Origin: Caulobacter sp. B11
Lineage (GTDB): Bacteria > Pseudomonadota > Alphaproteobacteria > Caulobacterales > Caulobacteraceae
Length of the DNA stretch: 7,155 nt
Assembly (NCBI RefSeq): GCF_002737765.1
Contig: NZ_PEGG01000196.1
Coordinates: 1 to 7,155, forward strand
Reading direction: 5' to 3'
The position numbers and the translations under genes are program-made. The notes under the pieces were generated by a model. The model ran no database searches. It was not told the DNA's origin and saw only the letters and a list, made by a program, of their open reading frames with translations. Positions 1-7,153 of the stretch are shown piece by piece; position 1 is the first letter of the stretch; each line of letters begins with the position of its first letter.

Positions 1-327
1 GGCCACGTCGTCGGCCAGCTGGGCCGCCGCCTCGCGCGGGGTCAGCACCGGCAGGCGGGGTTTCACGCGGACGGGCGGTGGTGCGAACACCAGCTTGAGG
101 TCGGCGATGGCCGCTTCCAGCGTGTCAAAGACCTTGGCCTCGTCCAAAGGCCAGGTCGCGCCCGAGGCGCTGGCCCAGGCCCGTTCCTGCGGCCAGCCGT
201 CGCGCGGCCGCACCAGACGCAGCTCCGACAGGCCGAAATTTGCCATGACCCGGGCCACGGCGCCGATGTTCTCGGCCAGCTGGGGCACATTGAGGATGAC
301 GCAGGGCGGAGGAAATGGGGCGCTCAT
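1..327 (-). CDS. trmJ: TrmJ/TrmH-family RNA 2'-O-methyltransferase, N-terminal part (runs off the left edge)
   Basis: SPOUT-class (TrmH family, group 1) S-adenosylmethionine-dependent methyltransferase. By family it methylates a ribose 2'-OH in the tRNA anticodon loop (position 32 for TrmJ). Only the first 109 codons lie in the window, so the SAM-binding knot is missing. The ATG at 327-325 is followed by a short Pro-rich lead and the hallmark N-terminal motif, residues 19-32 (ENIGAVARVMANFG), then LSELRLVRPRDGWP. Near residues 92-101 comes LPVLTPREAA, also typical of this family. A purine-rich GGGAGG lies just upstream (331-336), only about 2 bases from the ATG. The gene is divergent from the beta-lactamase. 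Residues 82-90 read PPPVRVKP where the family has ATTAR-P-R-[DE]. Adding one base near 82-83 and removing one near 57-61 restores ATTARPRE, so this copy carries two compensating frameshifts. The symbol rests on the N-terminus alone; another TrmH-family member is possible. Confidence 0.8.
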   Translation of the reverse strand, partial: MSAPFPPPCVILNVPQLAENIGAVARVMANFGLSELRLVRPRDGWPQERAWASASGATWPLDEAKVFDTLEAAIADLKLVFAPPPVRVKPRLPVLTPREAAAQLADDVA

Positions 328-420
328 CGCCTCCCTTTGCCGCCGGGGCGTGCAAGGATGCAAGTCCCAACCGTCATCTCGTGCGTTACGGGTTGGTCAA
401 GCTTGTCCAGAGGCCCGCCC
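328..420. other. Divergent intergenic region between trmJ and the beta-lactamase
   Basis: This 93-base gap separates two genes transcribed away from each other, so promoters for both should lie here. The only clear elements are the GGGAGG ribosome-binding site of the methyltransferase (331-336, minus strand) and an AGAGG about 8 bases before the beta-lactamase ATG. A short direct repeat, TGCAAG, occurs twice close together (around 350-364). I see no convincing -35/-10 pair and no AmpR/LysR-type operator that I can recognise. Confidence 0.4.
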
Positions 421-1436
421 ATGTCGTTCCGCGCCGTAACCGCCGCCTGTTGCTCCTGGCGATCACCGGATGCTCGCGCGAGCCGGAAATGCTGGGCCAG
501 GGGGATCTGGCCTTCGACCGCGCGCCCTGACCGCCCAGTTCCGCGCGGTCGAGATCGCCGCCGCGCCGGCCGTGCTGGGCGTGGCCGTACAGGACCTCAG
601 CAGCGCCAGATCATCGCCTATAACGGCGACCGTCCCTTCCCGATGCAGAGCGTGTTCAAGCCCCGCTGGCCGCCGCCGCCCTGGCCCAGATCGAGTCGGG
701 CCGGCTCTCGGCGGAAGAGATCATCGAGATCCGCGACATCGACCTGTCCCCGCCCCGCAGCGCCATCGCCGAGGCCTGGCCGAAACGCGCGCGCTACACG
801 CTCGGCGAGCTGATCGAGCGCGCCGTGGTCGACAGCGACAACACCGCCGCCGACGCGGTGATGAAGCGGATCGGCGGTCCGGGCGTGGTGACCAGCTGGC
901 TGGAGGGCAAGAAGGTCAAGGGCGTCAGCGTCGACCGCTATGAGCGGCAACTTCAGCCCGAAATCGACGGCCTGGCCTCGTTCCGGTCCGCCTGGAAGGG
1001 GCAGGCCGCCTATGACACGGCCGTGGCCGCCGTTCCGCCCGCCACGGCCCGCGCGGCGGCGAGCGCCTATCTGGCCGATCGGCGCGACACCGCCACCCCG
1101 ATCGGCGCCGTGAGGTTCCTCGAGGCCCTGGCCCAGAACGAACTGCTCTCGCCGGCCTACAGCCGCCGCCTCAACGCCCTCATGACCCGGTCCAGCACGG
1201 GCCTGGCCCGCCTGGCGGCCGCGACCCCGCCGGGCGGAACCCTGGCGCACAAGGCCGGGACCGGTCGCACGGCCTTCGGGGTCAATCCCGCCACCAATGA
1301 CATCGGCCTCTACACGCTCAAGGATGGGCGAAGGATCGCCGTGACGGTGTTCCTCACCGGCTCGACCCAGGACGCCGCCGCCCGCGAGGCGGTGATCGCC
1401 GAGGTCGGCGGGATCGTGATGGCAGCCGCCCGATAG
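421..1436 (+). pseudogene. Class A serine beta-lactamase, probable lipoprotein, interrupted by four frameshifts
   Basis: Periplasmic class A beta-lactamase that hydrolyses beta-lactams through an acyl-serine. From ATG 421 (AGAGG upstream) the reading goes through frames 1, 3, 2, 1 and 3. The shifts fall at about 433-434, 519-526, 596-607 and 661-664, each explained by one lost base. Corrected length is 339 aa. Landmarks are an Arg-rich n-region with a lipobox-like ITGC, the catalytic Ser-Val-Phe-Lys (Ser codon 649-651, Lys 658-660), Ser-Asp-Asn (834-842), and RYERQLQ with the Glu166 equivalent at 942-944 and Gln in place of Asn170. RDTATP follows (1083-1100), then Lys-Ala-Gly-Thr-Gly (from 1251) where Lys-Thr/Ser-Gly is usual. 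A 43-residue stretch separates Gln170 from Asp179; TEM has 8, so there is an insertion of about 35 residues. The longest unbroken part is frame 3, 663-1436. It converges with the kinase gene, 15 bases away. The family is secure. Whether the gene is truly dead or mis-sequenced is open; I favour mis-sequencing. Confidence 0.85.
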
Positions 1437-1451
1437 GCCCCGGACGCGGGA

Positions 1452-3973
1452 CTATTGGCCTTCGTCCGCCGGCGGGGACTCGACGGATCGGCGGGCCCGG
1501 GCTCCGGCCAGGGCGTGCAGCAATTGCCCCGGCTGCATCGGCTTGGCCAGGTGGCGGTCAGCGCCCGCCTCCCGCGCGGCGACGACGTGCTCGGCCATGG
1601 CGTTGGCGGTCAGCATGACGATCAGGATCGGGGGGGCGCCGGAGGCCGCCTCGAGGGCCCGGATCGCCCGCGTCGCGGTCAGGCCGTCCATGACCGGCAT
1701 CTGCATGTCCATCAGGATCGCGTCGAACGCCCCGACCTCGAACGCCCGAACGGCCGCCTGCCCGTCCTCGACCATGGTGAGGTCCACGCCGAACGGCTCG
1801 AGCACGATCTCGACGACCTTGCGATTGGTGGGGTGGTCTTCGGCGACCAGCACCCGCAGGCCTTCCAGCGACACCTCGGCGTCATCAACCTCGCTGTTGG
1901 CGCCCTCGGCCGGGTCGGCGCTGGGCAGGGGCAGCTCGACCACGAAGGTCGCGCCCAGCCCAACCACGGCGCGGGCGTCGATCGTGCCGCCCATCATATT
2001 GGCCAGGGCCGCGCTGATCGACAGGCCCAGACCGGTTCCGCCGAACTGGCGGGTGATCGATTGGTCGGCCTGGACGAAGCGCTTGAACAGGCGCTCGCGC
2101 ACCTCTTCGTCGAAGCCGACGCCGCTGTCGGCGACCGAAAAGCGTAGGCCACCCTCGGTATTTTCGACCGACAGCTCCACGCCGCCCATGCTGGTGAACT
2201 TGACGGCGTTGGCCAGCAGGTTGGAGAGGATCTGGCTGATCCGTCCGGCGTCGCCCAGATAGTAGCCCCGCGCCTCGTCGGTGATCGACCAGCGGAAGTC
2301 CAGGCCCTTGGCGTCGGCGGCGGCGCGGTGCAGCTCGGCCATGCCGGCCACCAGCACGTCCAGGTGAAACGGCGCGGTGGTCAGTTGGAACTCGCCGGCC
2401 TCGATCTTGGAGACGTCGAGGATGTCGCCCAGCACCTGCTCGAGCAGACGCCCCGATGAGGTGACCAGCGCCGCTAGCTCGCGTCGGCGATTGGGGTCGG
2501 CCTCTTCGGCCAGCCGGTCGCCGATGGCGATCACCCCGTTCAGCGGCGTGCGCAGTTCGTGAGACATATTGGCCAGGAACATCGACTTAGCCTGGTTGGC
2601 GCGCTCCAGTTCCGCCGTCCGCTCGGCGACGCGATCCTCCAGCGAACGCAGAAGCTCGACATTGCCGTCTCGCTGCCGGCGCAGGGTGCGGGCCAGGGCG
2701 CCGATCTCGTCGGGCCGGGCCTCGATCGGCACCGCGTCGGTGAGATCATCGGACCGGTGCGCGTCGGACAGATCGCCCAGCGGCCTGACGATGGCGTGGT
2801 TCATGATCCGGTACAGCAGCAGCACCTGGGCCAGCATCCCCAAAACGCCGAACAGCAGCACCCAGGAGGCGGACTTGACCGCCGACCAGACCAGATCGCC
2901 GGAGGGGAAGCTCATCAGGAAGTACCAGTCCGGCTCGACCAGCCGGCCGTAGGCGATCACTCGGTCGCCCTGCCGGCTGCGGATCACCCCGATGTCATCG
3001 CGCCGGGCGCGGATCTGGCGGACCAGGTCGACAACGCCCTCCTCCGCCTGCAGCTTGCTCAGCGCCCTGGCGTCGACAAAGCCGTTGCGGGCCAGGCCGG
3101 GCGAGGCGATCAGTTCGCCATCCGACGAGACGATCATGTTGCGGCCGCCCGGCAACGCGTCCTCGACGGCCCGCAGCAGATAGGAATCGAGCGACAGGGT
3201 GGTGCCCCAGGCGCCCAGATGCAGTCCGTGATGGTCGAAGGGCGTCATGCAGGCCGCGCTCAGCCCCCGACCGCTGGGATCGGAAATCAGTTTGCGCAGC
3301 TTGGTGCACTTCATCACCCGCGCGGGGTTCTGGGCCGGCAAGGTGAGGAGCATCATCTCCTCCTTGCTGATGTCCAGGTCGGTGGGCGCGGTCTGGCGGT
3401 AATAGAGCAGTCGATCCGGGCGCCGGGGCCCAAACATCACCAGACGGGTTTCGGGCGTGAAGAAGTAGAAGTTGTCGTAGCGGTTCAATTCCGCTTCGCC
3501 GGTATGGGCCACCACCTGGGCGGCGGCGAGATAGAGGGCCTTTTCCTGGTCCGATAGCGTGGCCTCGCGGGGCAAGTAGCCGCCGATCCCATAGACATAG
3601 GCGCCGTTGACTCGGCCGCCGTCATAGGCTGTCGCCGGCGTGCGCCGCGTGCCATCGCCCTTGCGCGGGAACAGGGCGTCGAAGTCGGCGTCCAGCGTAC
3701 CGTAGTCGACCGAGGCCATGCGACGCGCCAGGGAATCGGACGCGGCCTGATGAACCTTGACCAGGTCGGAGAACAGACGGTCCTCGGTCTTGACCCGTTC
3801 GCCGACATATTCGCGCAGGTGCCGGATCTGGGTGTCGGCGGCGCTTTTTGCACGAACAGGAAGGTGGCCGCGGTGGCGACGCCCGTGACCACGATCGACA
3901 GGATCGCCACGATCGCCAGCAAGCGGCGCGCGAGGGGCGCGGTCACGTCATTGGTGATCTTGGACCTCTGCAC
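1452..3973 (-). CDS. Membrane hybrid sensor histidine kinase with receiver domain (one N-terminal frameshift)
   Basis: Inner-membrane hybrid kinase that autophosphorylates a His and passes phosphate to its own receiver Asp, probably onward to an Hpt protein elsewhere. The unbroken part is 755 codons (3719-1452). Adding one base to the A5 run (T5 at 3845-3849) joins it to an upstream segment from GTG 3973-3971, giving 840 aa. I chose that GTG because AAGGA lies about 6 bases before it; ATG 3997-3995 has no such site. Corrected domains: TM1 about 17-40; periplasmic double-Cache-like sensor about 45-365 with two Cys (223, 242); TM2 about 368-390; HAMP; short coiled coil; H-box SHELRTPLNG with His472; N-box NLLANAVKF (Asn589); G1 DSGVGF; G2 GGTGLGLSI (645-653). 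The receiver starts near 705, with acidic Glu712/Asp713, phospho-acceptor Asp756 in MDMQMP, Thr789 and Lys811. All catalytic motifs look intact. No response regulator or ligand-related gene lies beside it, so its signal is unknown. Confidence 0.93.
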
Positions 3974-4168
3974 GCTTTTCCTTAACTCCAGGACCATCAA
4001 TAGGAGTTTACCGTGCGTTCAACAACTTAGCCCAGAAAACGCCGCAGCGATCCGCTCCGGCTTTTCCCTGGGGCAACAACAGTCTATAGGCTCGCCGTCC
4101 GCGCCGCACTTTTGGTCCTGTGCGCCAAAGCGTCACAGGCGCGCCACCGCCAGAGGAAAGCCCCCGTA
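3974..4168. other. Divergent intergenic region between the sensor kinase and icd
   Basis: About 195 bases lie between two divergently transcribed starts, so both promoters should be here. On the minus strand there is a weak candidate, TTGTTG (4025-4020) and TATTGA (4002-3997) with a 17-base spacer, which would start the kinase message just upstream of its GTG. On the plus strand, TATAGG (4085-4090) is a -10-like element about 80 bases before icd, but it lacks a good -35. AGAGGAAA at 4152-4159 is the likely ribosome-binding site of icd. No clear operator palindrome was seen. Confidence 0.35.
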
Positions 4169-5380
4169 ATGGCCAAGATCAAAGTCGCCAATCCCGTCGT
4201 CGACATGGACGGCGACGAAATGACCCGCATCATCTGGAAACTGATCAAGGACAAGCTGATCTTTCCATACCTGGACCTCGAGCTCGACTATTACGACCTC
4301 AGCGTAGAGAACCGCGACGCCACCAATGACCAGGTGACCATCGACGCCGCCGAGGCCACCAAGAAGCACGGCGTCGCCGTCAAGTGCGCCACCATCACCC
4401 CCGACGAGCAGCGCGTCACCGAATTTAACCTCAAGAAGATGTGGAAGTCGCCAAACGGCACGATCCGCAACATCCTGGGCGGCGTGATCTTCCGTGAACC
4501 GATCATCTGCCAGAACGTGCCGCGCCTGGTGCCCGGCTGGACCCAGCCGATCATCGTCGGCCGCCATGCGTTCGGCGACCAGTACAAGGCCACCGACTTC
4601 CTGTTCCCCGGCAAGGGCGTCCTGACGATGAAGTTCGTCGGCGAGGACGGCGCGGTCATCGAGCATGAGGTCTATCAGGCCCCCGGGGCCGGCGTGGCCA
4701 TGGGCATGTATAATCTCGACGAGTCGATCCGGGACTTCGCCCACGCCTCGTTCGCCTACGGCCTGACCCGCAACTATCCGGTCTATCTGTCGACCAAGAA
4801 CACCATCCTCAAATACTATGACGGCCGCTTCAAGGACATCTTCCAGGAGATCTTCGACGCCGAATACGCCGAACAGTTCAAGGCCGCCGGCATCCATTAC
4901 GAGCACCGTCTGATCGACGACATGGTGGCTTCGGCCCTCAAGTGGTCGGGCGGCTATGTCTGGGCCTGTAAGAACTATGACGGCGACGTGCAGTCCGACA
5001 TCGTCGCCCAGGGCTTCGGCTCGCTGGGCCTGATGACCTCGGTGCTGATGACCCCGGACGGCAAGACGGTGGAAGCCGAGGCCGCCCACGGCACCGTGAC
5101 CCGCCACTATCGCCAGCACCAGAAGGGCCAGAGCACCTCGACCAACTCGATCGCCTCGATCTTCGCCTGGACGCGTGGCCTGGCCCACCGCGCCAAGCTG
5201 GACGACAACGCCGAGCTGGCCGCCTTCGCCCTGACCCTCGAAAAGGTCTGCGTCGACACCGTCGAAAGCGGCTTCATGACCAAGGATCTGGCCCTGCTGG
5301 TCGGCGACAAGCAGTCGTGGCTGACCACCGAGGGCTTCCTCGACAAGATCGACGAGAACCTCAAGAAGGCCATGGCCTGA
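4169..5380 (+). CDS. icd: NADP-dependent isocitrate dehydrogenase
   Basis: TCA-cycle enzyme (EC 1.1.1.42). It oxidatively decarboxylates isocitrate to 2-oxoglutarate in the cytoplasm, making NADPH and using Mg2+ or Mn2+. It is an intact 403-aa protein, the usual size for the homodimeric, eukaryote-like type found in alphaproteobacteria, not the E. coli type. Visible sites: the isocitrate loop [11 protein letters not shown] with Ser94, Asn96 and Arg100; Arg109; GRHAFGDQY with Arg132 and Tyr139; STKNT Lys210; metal-binding acidic residues around Asp250, Asp273 and Asp277 (LIDDM and NYDGDVQSD); and the NADP-binding [14 protein letters not shown] stretch (304-317). I chose ATG 4169 because [17 protein letters not shown] matches the family N-terminus and AGAGGAAA lies 9-17 bases before it. 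An in-frame TTG at 4112 would add 19 atypical residues. It is the only gene in the window complete and free of frame changes. A strong terminator follows 50 bases downstream. Confidence 0.98.
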   Translation: MAKIKVANPVVDMDGDEMTRIIWKLIKDKLIFPYLDLELDYYDLSVENRDATNDQVTIDAAEATKKHGVAVKCATITPDEQRVTEFNLKKMWKSPNGTIRNILGGVIFREPIICQNVPRLVPGWTQPIIVGRHAFGDQYKATDFLFPGKGVLTMKFVGEDGAVIEHEVYQAPGAGVAMGMYNLDESIRDFAHASFAYGLTRNYPVYLSTKNTILKYYDGRFKDIFQEIFDAEYAEQFKAAGIHYEHRLIDDMVASALKWSGGYVWACKNYDGDVQSDIVAQGFGSLGLMTSVLMTPDGKTVEAEAAHGTVTRHYRQHQKGQSTSTNSIASIFAWTRGLAHRAKLDDNAELAAFALTLEKVCVDTVESGFMTKDLALLVGDKQSWLTTEGFLDKIDENLKKAMA

Positions 5381-5430
5381 TCCATGGATCGAGGCCGGCC
5401 TATCCGCTCCGGCGGACGGTGACCTCCAAG

Positions 5431-5460
5431 ACGCCCCCCGGACCTCCGGGGGGCGTTTTT
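5431..5460 (+). terminator. Rho-independent terminator after icd
   Basis: A perfect GC-rich hairpin lies here. Bases 5432-5441 pair with 5446-5455 (10 base pairs, plus an A-T pair at 5431/5456) around the four-base loop ACCT, followed directly by TTTTT (5456-5460). It sits 50 bases after the icd stop. On the minus strand the same hairpin lies downstream of the ATP-grasp stop (5477), but there it is followed by TCTTGG rather than a run of T. It should therefore work mainly for icd and only weakly, if at all, in the other direction. Confidence 0.93.
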
Positions 5461-5476
5461 CGTTGGCGGCGGGCCG

Positions 5477-6360
5477 TCAGGCCGGCGAGAGGCTGGCGTC
5501 GAGGGCCCGCAGGGCCTCGACCATCATGGCGCTGATCTGGAAATAGCGCTGCATGCGCTCGGCCTGAGGGGGCGTCGTCAGGTCGGGATTGGTGTTGATT
5601 TCCCAAACCCGCATCGCGCCGGTGTCGGGGCAGATCGAATAGTCGATGCGGCCGTAGCCGATCCTGGCCAGGTCAAAGACGGCGCGGATCTCGGCCTCGT
5701 GGGGATTGGTGTCGACATAGGCCTGCTCGAGGTCAAGATATTCCGGCCCCACCAGATCGGATCGCCGCAGCATCCATTGGCGGCTGAAGATGACATGTTC
5801 GGCCACGATGCGGTCCCCGACCCGGTGGGCCGAGTACTTGGTATAGACCCCGGTTTCCGGATCCTTGGTGTCGGCGAACTCGACCACGTAAAGGCCTTGG
5901 TGTTCGGGCTGGGCTGCGATCGCCGCTCGCAGGGCCTCCCGATCGGGCAGCAGGTCGCTCGCTGCGCCGGTGTGACCGTCGTCCCGCCGCAGGAAGACCG
6001 GAAACCGGATCGGCGTCGTGTCGTCGATCTGGTCGGCGCGGTAGGCGGCGAAGGCGTTGCCGCGGGCCCGCAGGGCCTCGATCAGCGGAAAGCGGGTCAG
6101 CATGGTCCGGGGGTCGTTGACGATGGCCGCCGCGCCGAGATGGCGCTCGACCGCCGCCGCCAGCCCGCGGGCCGCGGCCAGGTCCGCGGCCCCGAGTCGG
6201 TCAAGATCGGTGAACACATAGACCGCCTGAGGCAGGTTGGTTCGCGGCAACAGGATGTCGTAGGGCACGACGCGGATGATCGGCTCCAGCTCGGCCCCGC
6301 GCCCTGCAGAAACGGAACGATGGTGTAGCGGTGGTCGCGCTCAATGCCGTAGACGATCAT
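5477..6360 (-). CDS. ATP-grasp-like protein of unknown substrate (one N-terminal frameshift)
   Basis: I recognise an ATP-grasp-like C-terminal half but no specific enzyme. From ATG 6360-6358 the start reads MIVYGIERDHRYTIVPFLQG. One base is then missing at about 6296-6303 and the rest, GAELEPIIRVVPYDILLPR onward, continues in another frame to the TGA at 5479-5477. Corrected length is 294 aa. The support is GYGRIDYS near 235-242 (Asp240) followed by VWEINTNPDL near 253-261, with Glu254, Asn256 and Asn258. This is the usual Mg-ATP pattern of ATP-grasp enzymes, which join a carboxylate to an amine or thiol by way of an acyl phosphate. FPVFLRRDDGHTG (about 120-132) resembles the ATP-binding strand and glycine loop, with Arg-Arg where Lys is common. 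No signal peptide is visible, so it is probably cytoplasmic. It converges on icd and has no peptide-precursor or pathway gene beside it. The 5' end is uncertain: no strong ribosome-binding site precedes the ATG. Confidence 0.8.
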
Positions 6361-6582
6361 GAAACTCGAAGGCCCTGACAGTTTCTCCGGCGATAGCACA
6401 GGCTCCGGCGAGTCTCCAAAGATCGGCGCGCCCGGCGCCGCGACGCGCCCCGGTCGTCGACCACGCGGTCCCCCCGGGGCGCGGGCCAAAGGTCGACCAG
6501 GCGGGTCCCGCCCCACGCGAAGCCCCTTGCGGCGATCCCGCGATTAACCCTTTTATGGCCGCTCATGTCGCGGGGATCGCCG
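6361..6582. other. Divergent intergenic region with an imperfect direct repeat
   Basis: About 220 bases lie between the ATP-grasp gene (leftward) and the DUF2939 gene (rightward). Open frames cross it on the minus strand, but their products are Arg/Pro/Gly-rich and look like high-GC chance frames. It contains an imperfect direct repeat, GTCGACCACGCGGTCC (6456-6471) and GTCGACCAGGCGGGTCC (6492-6508), 36 bases apart start to start. It also holds a possible promoter near its right end, listed separately. Confidence 0.4.
6527..6556 (+). promoter_or_regulatory. Candidate promoter for the DUF2939 gene
   Basis: TTGCGG (6527-6532) and TTTTAT (6551-6556) are separated by 18 bases in an otherwise very GC-rich stretch. 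Transcription would begin near 6563, leaving a leader of about 20 bases before ATG 6583 with its GGGGA ribosome-binding site (6572-6576). The match to a housekeeping sigma consensus is only partial, so this is a suggestion. Confidence 0.3.
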
Positions 6583-7153
6583 ATGAGTTTGCAAAAGCGC
6601 CTTTGGGACCTGATCGTTCTGGGGATTTTCGTCTTCGCGGCCACCTTCGTCTCGGCGCCCTGGTTCGCGTTCCGGGCGCTGAAGGCCGCCGCCCAGTACG
6701 AGGACGTGCAGGCCGTCGGCGAGTTGGTCGACTTCCCCCTGGTGCGCAAGAGCCTGACCGCCCAGCTGGACGTCGCCGCCCCCGCCTCGGCGCCTGAGCC
6801 GCCGTCGATCTGGCGCAACCCGCTGGACGTGTTCAAGCGCGCCATGGGCCCGATGGCCCCTCCCGAGCCGAAGGTTGATCGCTACCTGACCATCGGCGGA
6901 TTGCAGGACCTGACGCGCGGCTACGCCCCCGGCGGCGCCCCCAAGCCGGGCGCCCGGCCCGTGACCCTGGCCGAGCGGGCCAAGGCCGCGGTGACGGGTC
7001 CGCAACCGGGCATCGCTACTGGGATCCCAACGCGTGCGGATCGTCATCAAGCGGCCGGGCGCGCCGTCGAAGCAGACGATCTTCACCTTCGAGCGCAAGG
7101 CGCTGTTCACTTGGCGTCTGGTGCATGTGCGCCTGCCGCGCGACGAGCGCTGA
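6583..7153 (+). pseudogene. DUF2939-family membrane-anchored protein, two frameshifts near the 3' end
   Basis: Protein of unknown function that I assign to DUF2939 by its pattern. An N-terminal membrane segment (about residues 9-26, LIVLGIFVFAATFVSAPW) leads into FRALKAAAQYEDVQAVGELVDFPLVRKSL, the family's 'track and VDFP' stretch. A Pro/Ala-rich linker follows, then VDRYLTIGGLQDLTRGY and a C-terminal FTFERKALFTWRLVHVRLP. ATG 6583 is preferred because GGGGA lies 6-7 bases upstream; the in-frame ATG 6565 lacks a ribosome-binding site. Frame 1 holds to residue 143, then HRYWDPN reads in frame 3 and VRIVIKRPG onward in frame 2, ending at TGA 7151-7153. Each shift is one lost base (GGG at 7008-7010; near 7029-7034). 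Corrected length is 190 aa. Without correction frame 1 stays open to the window end, with an aberrant tail. The protein is probably anchored in the inner membrane with its body outside the cytoplasm, but topology is inferred. Sequencing error is more likely than true decay. Confidence 0.75.

Noticed and set aside
596..664. Programmed ribosomal frameshifting in the beta-lactamase
   Set aside because: Four shifts in one gene, without a slippery heptamer or downstream structure, and the same kind of shift in unrelated genes point to sequence error instead.
421..1436. Beta-lactamase as part of a mobile resistance cassette
   Set aside because: No inverted repeats, transposase, integrase or attC-like site flanks it, and its base composition matches the neighbours.
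2559..3557. Long plus-strand open frame opposite the sensor kinase
   Set aside because: It is antisense to well-conserved kinase sequence, its product is Gln/Gly/His-rich without motifs, and long antisense frames are expected in GC-rich coding DNA.
3845..3849. Phase-variable homopolymer switching the kinase on and off
   Set aside because: A run of five or six T is too short for typical slipped-strand phase variation and matches the error pattern elsewhere in the window.
4112..4168. N-terminal extension of icd from an upstream TTG
   Set aside because: The added residues do not match the family, while ATG 4169 gives the conserved N-terminus and has a ribosome-binding site.
4133..5188. Long minus-strand open frame of about 350 codons opposite icd
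   Set aside because: icd is certain on the other strand, and the antisense product is Val/Asp/His/Gly-rich with no recognisable domain.
6357..6845. Minus-strand open frame overlapping the DUF2939 gene start
   Set aside because: It is antisense to the membrane segment and VDFP motif of the DUF2939 gene, and its composition looks like a chance frame.
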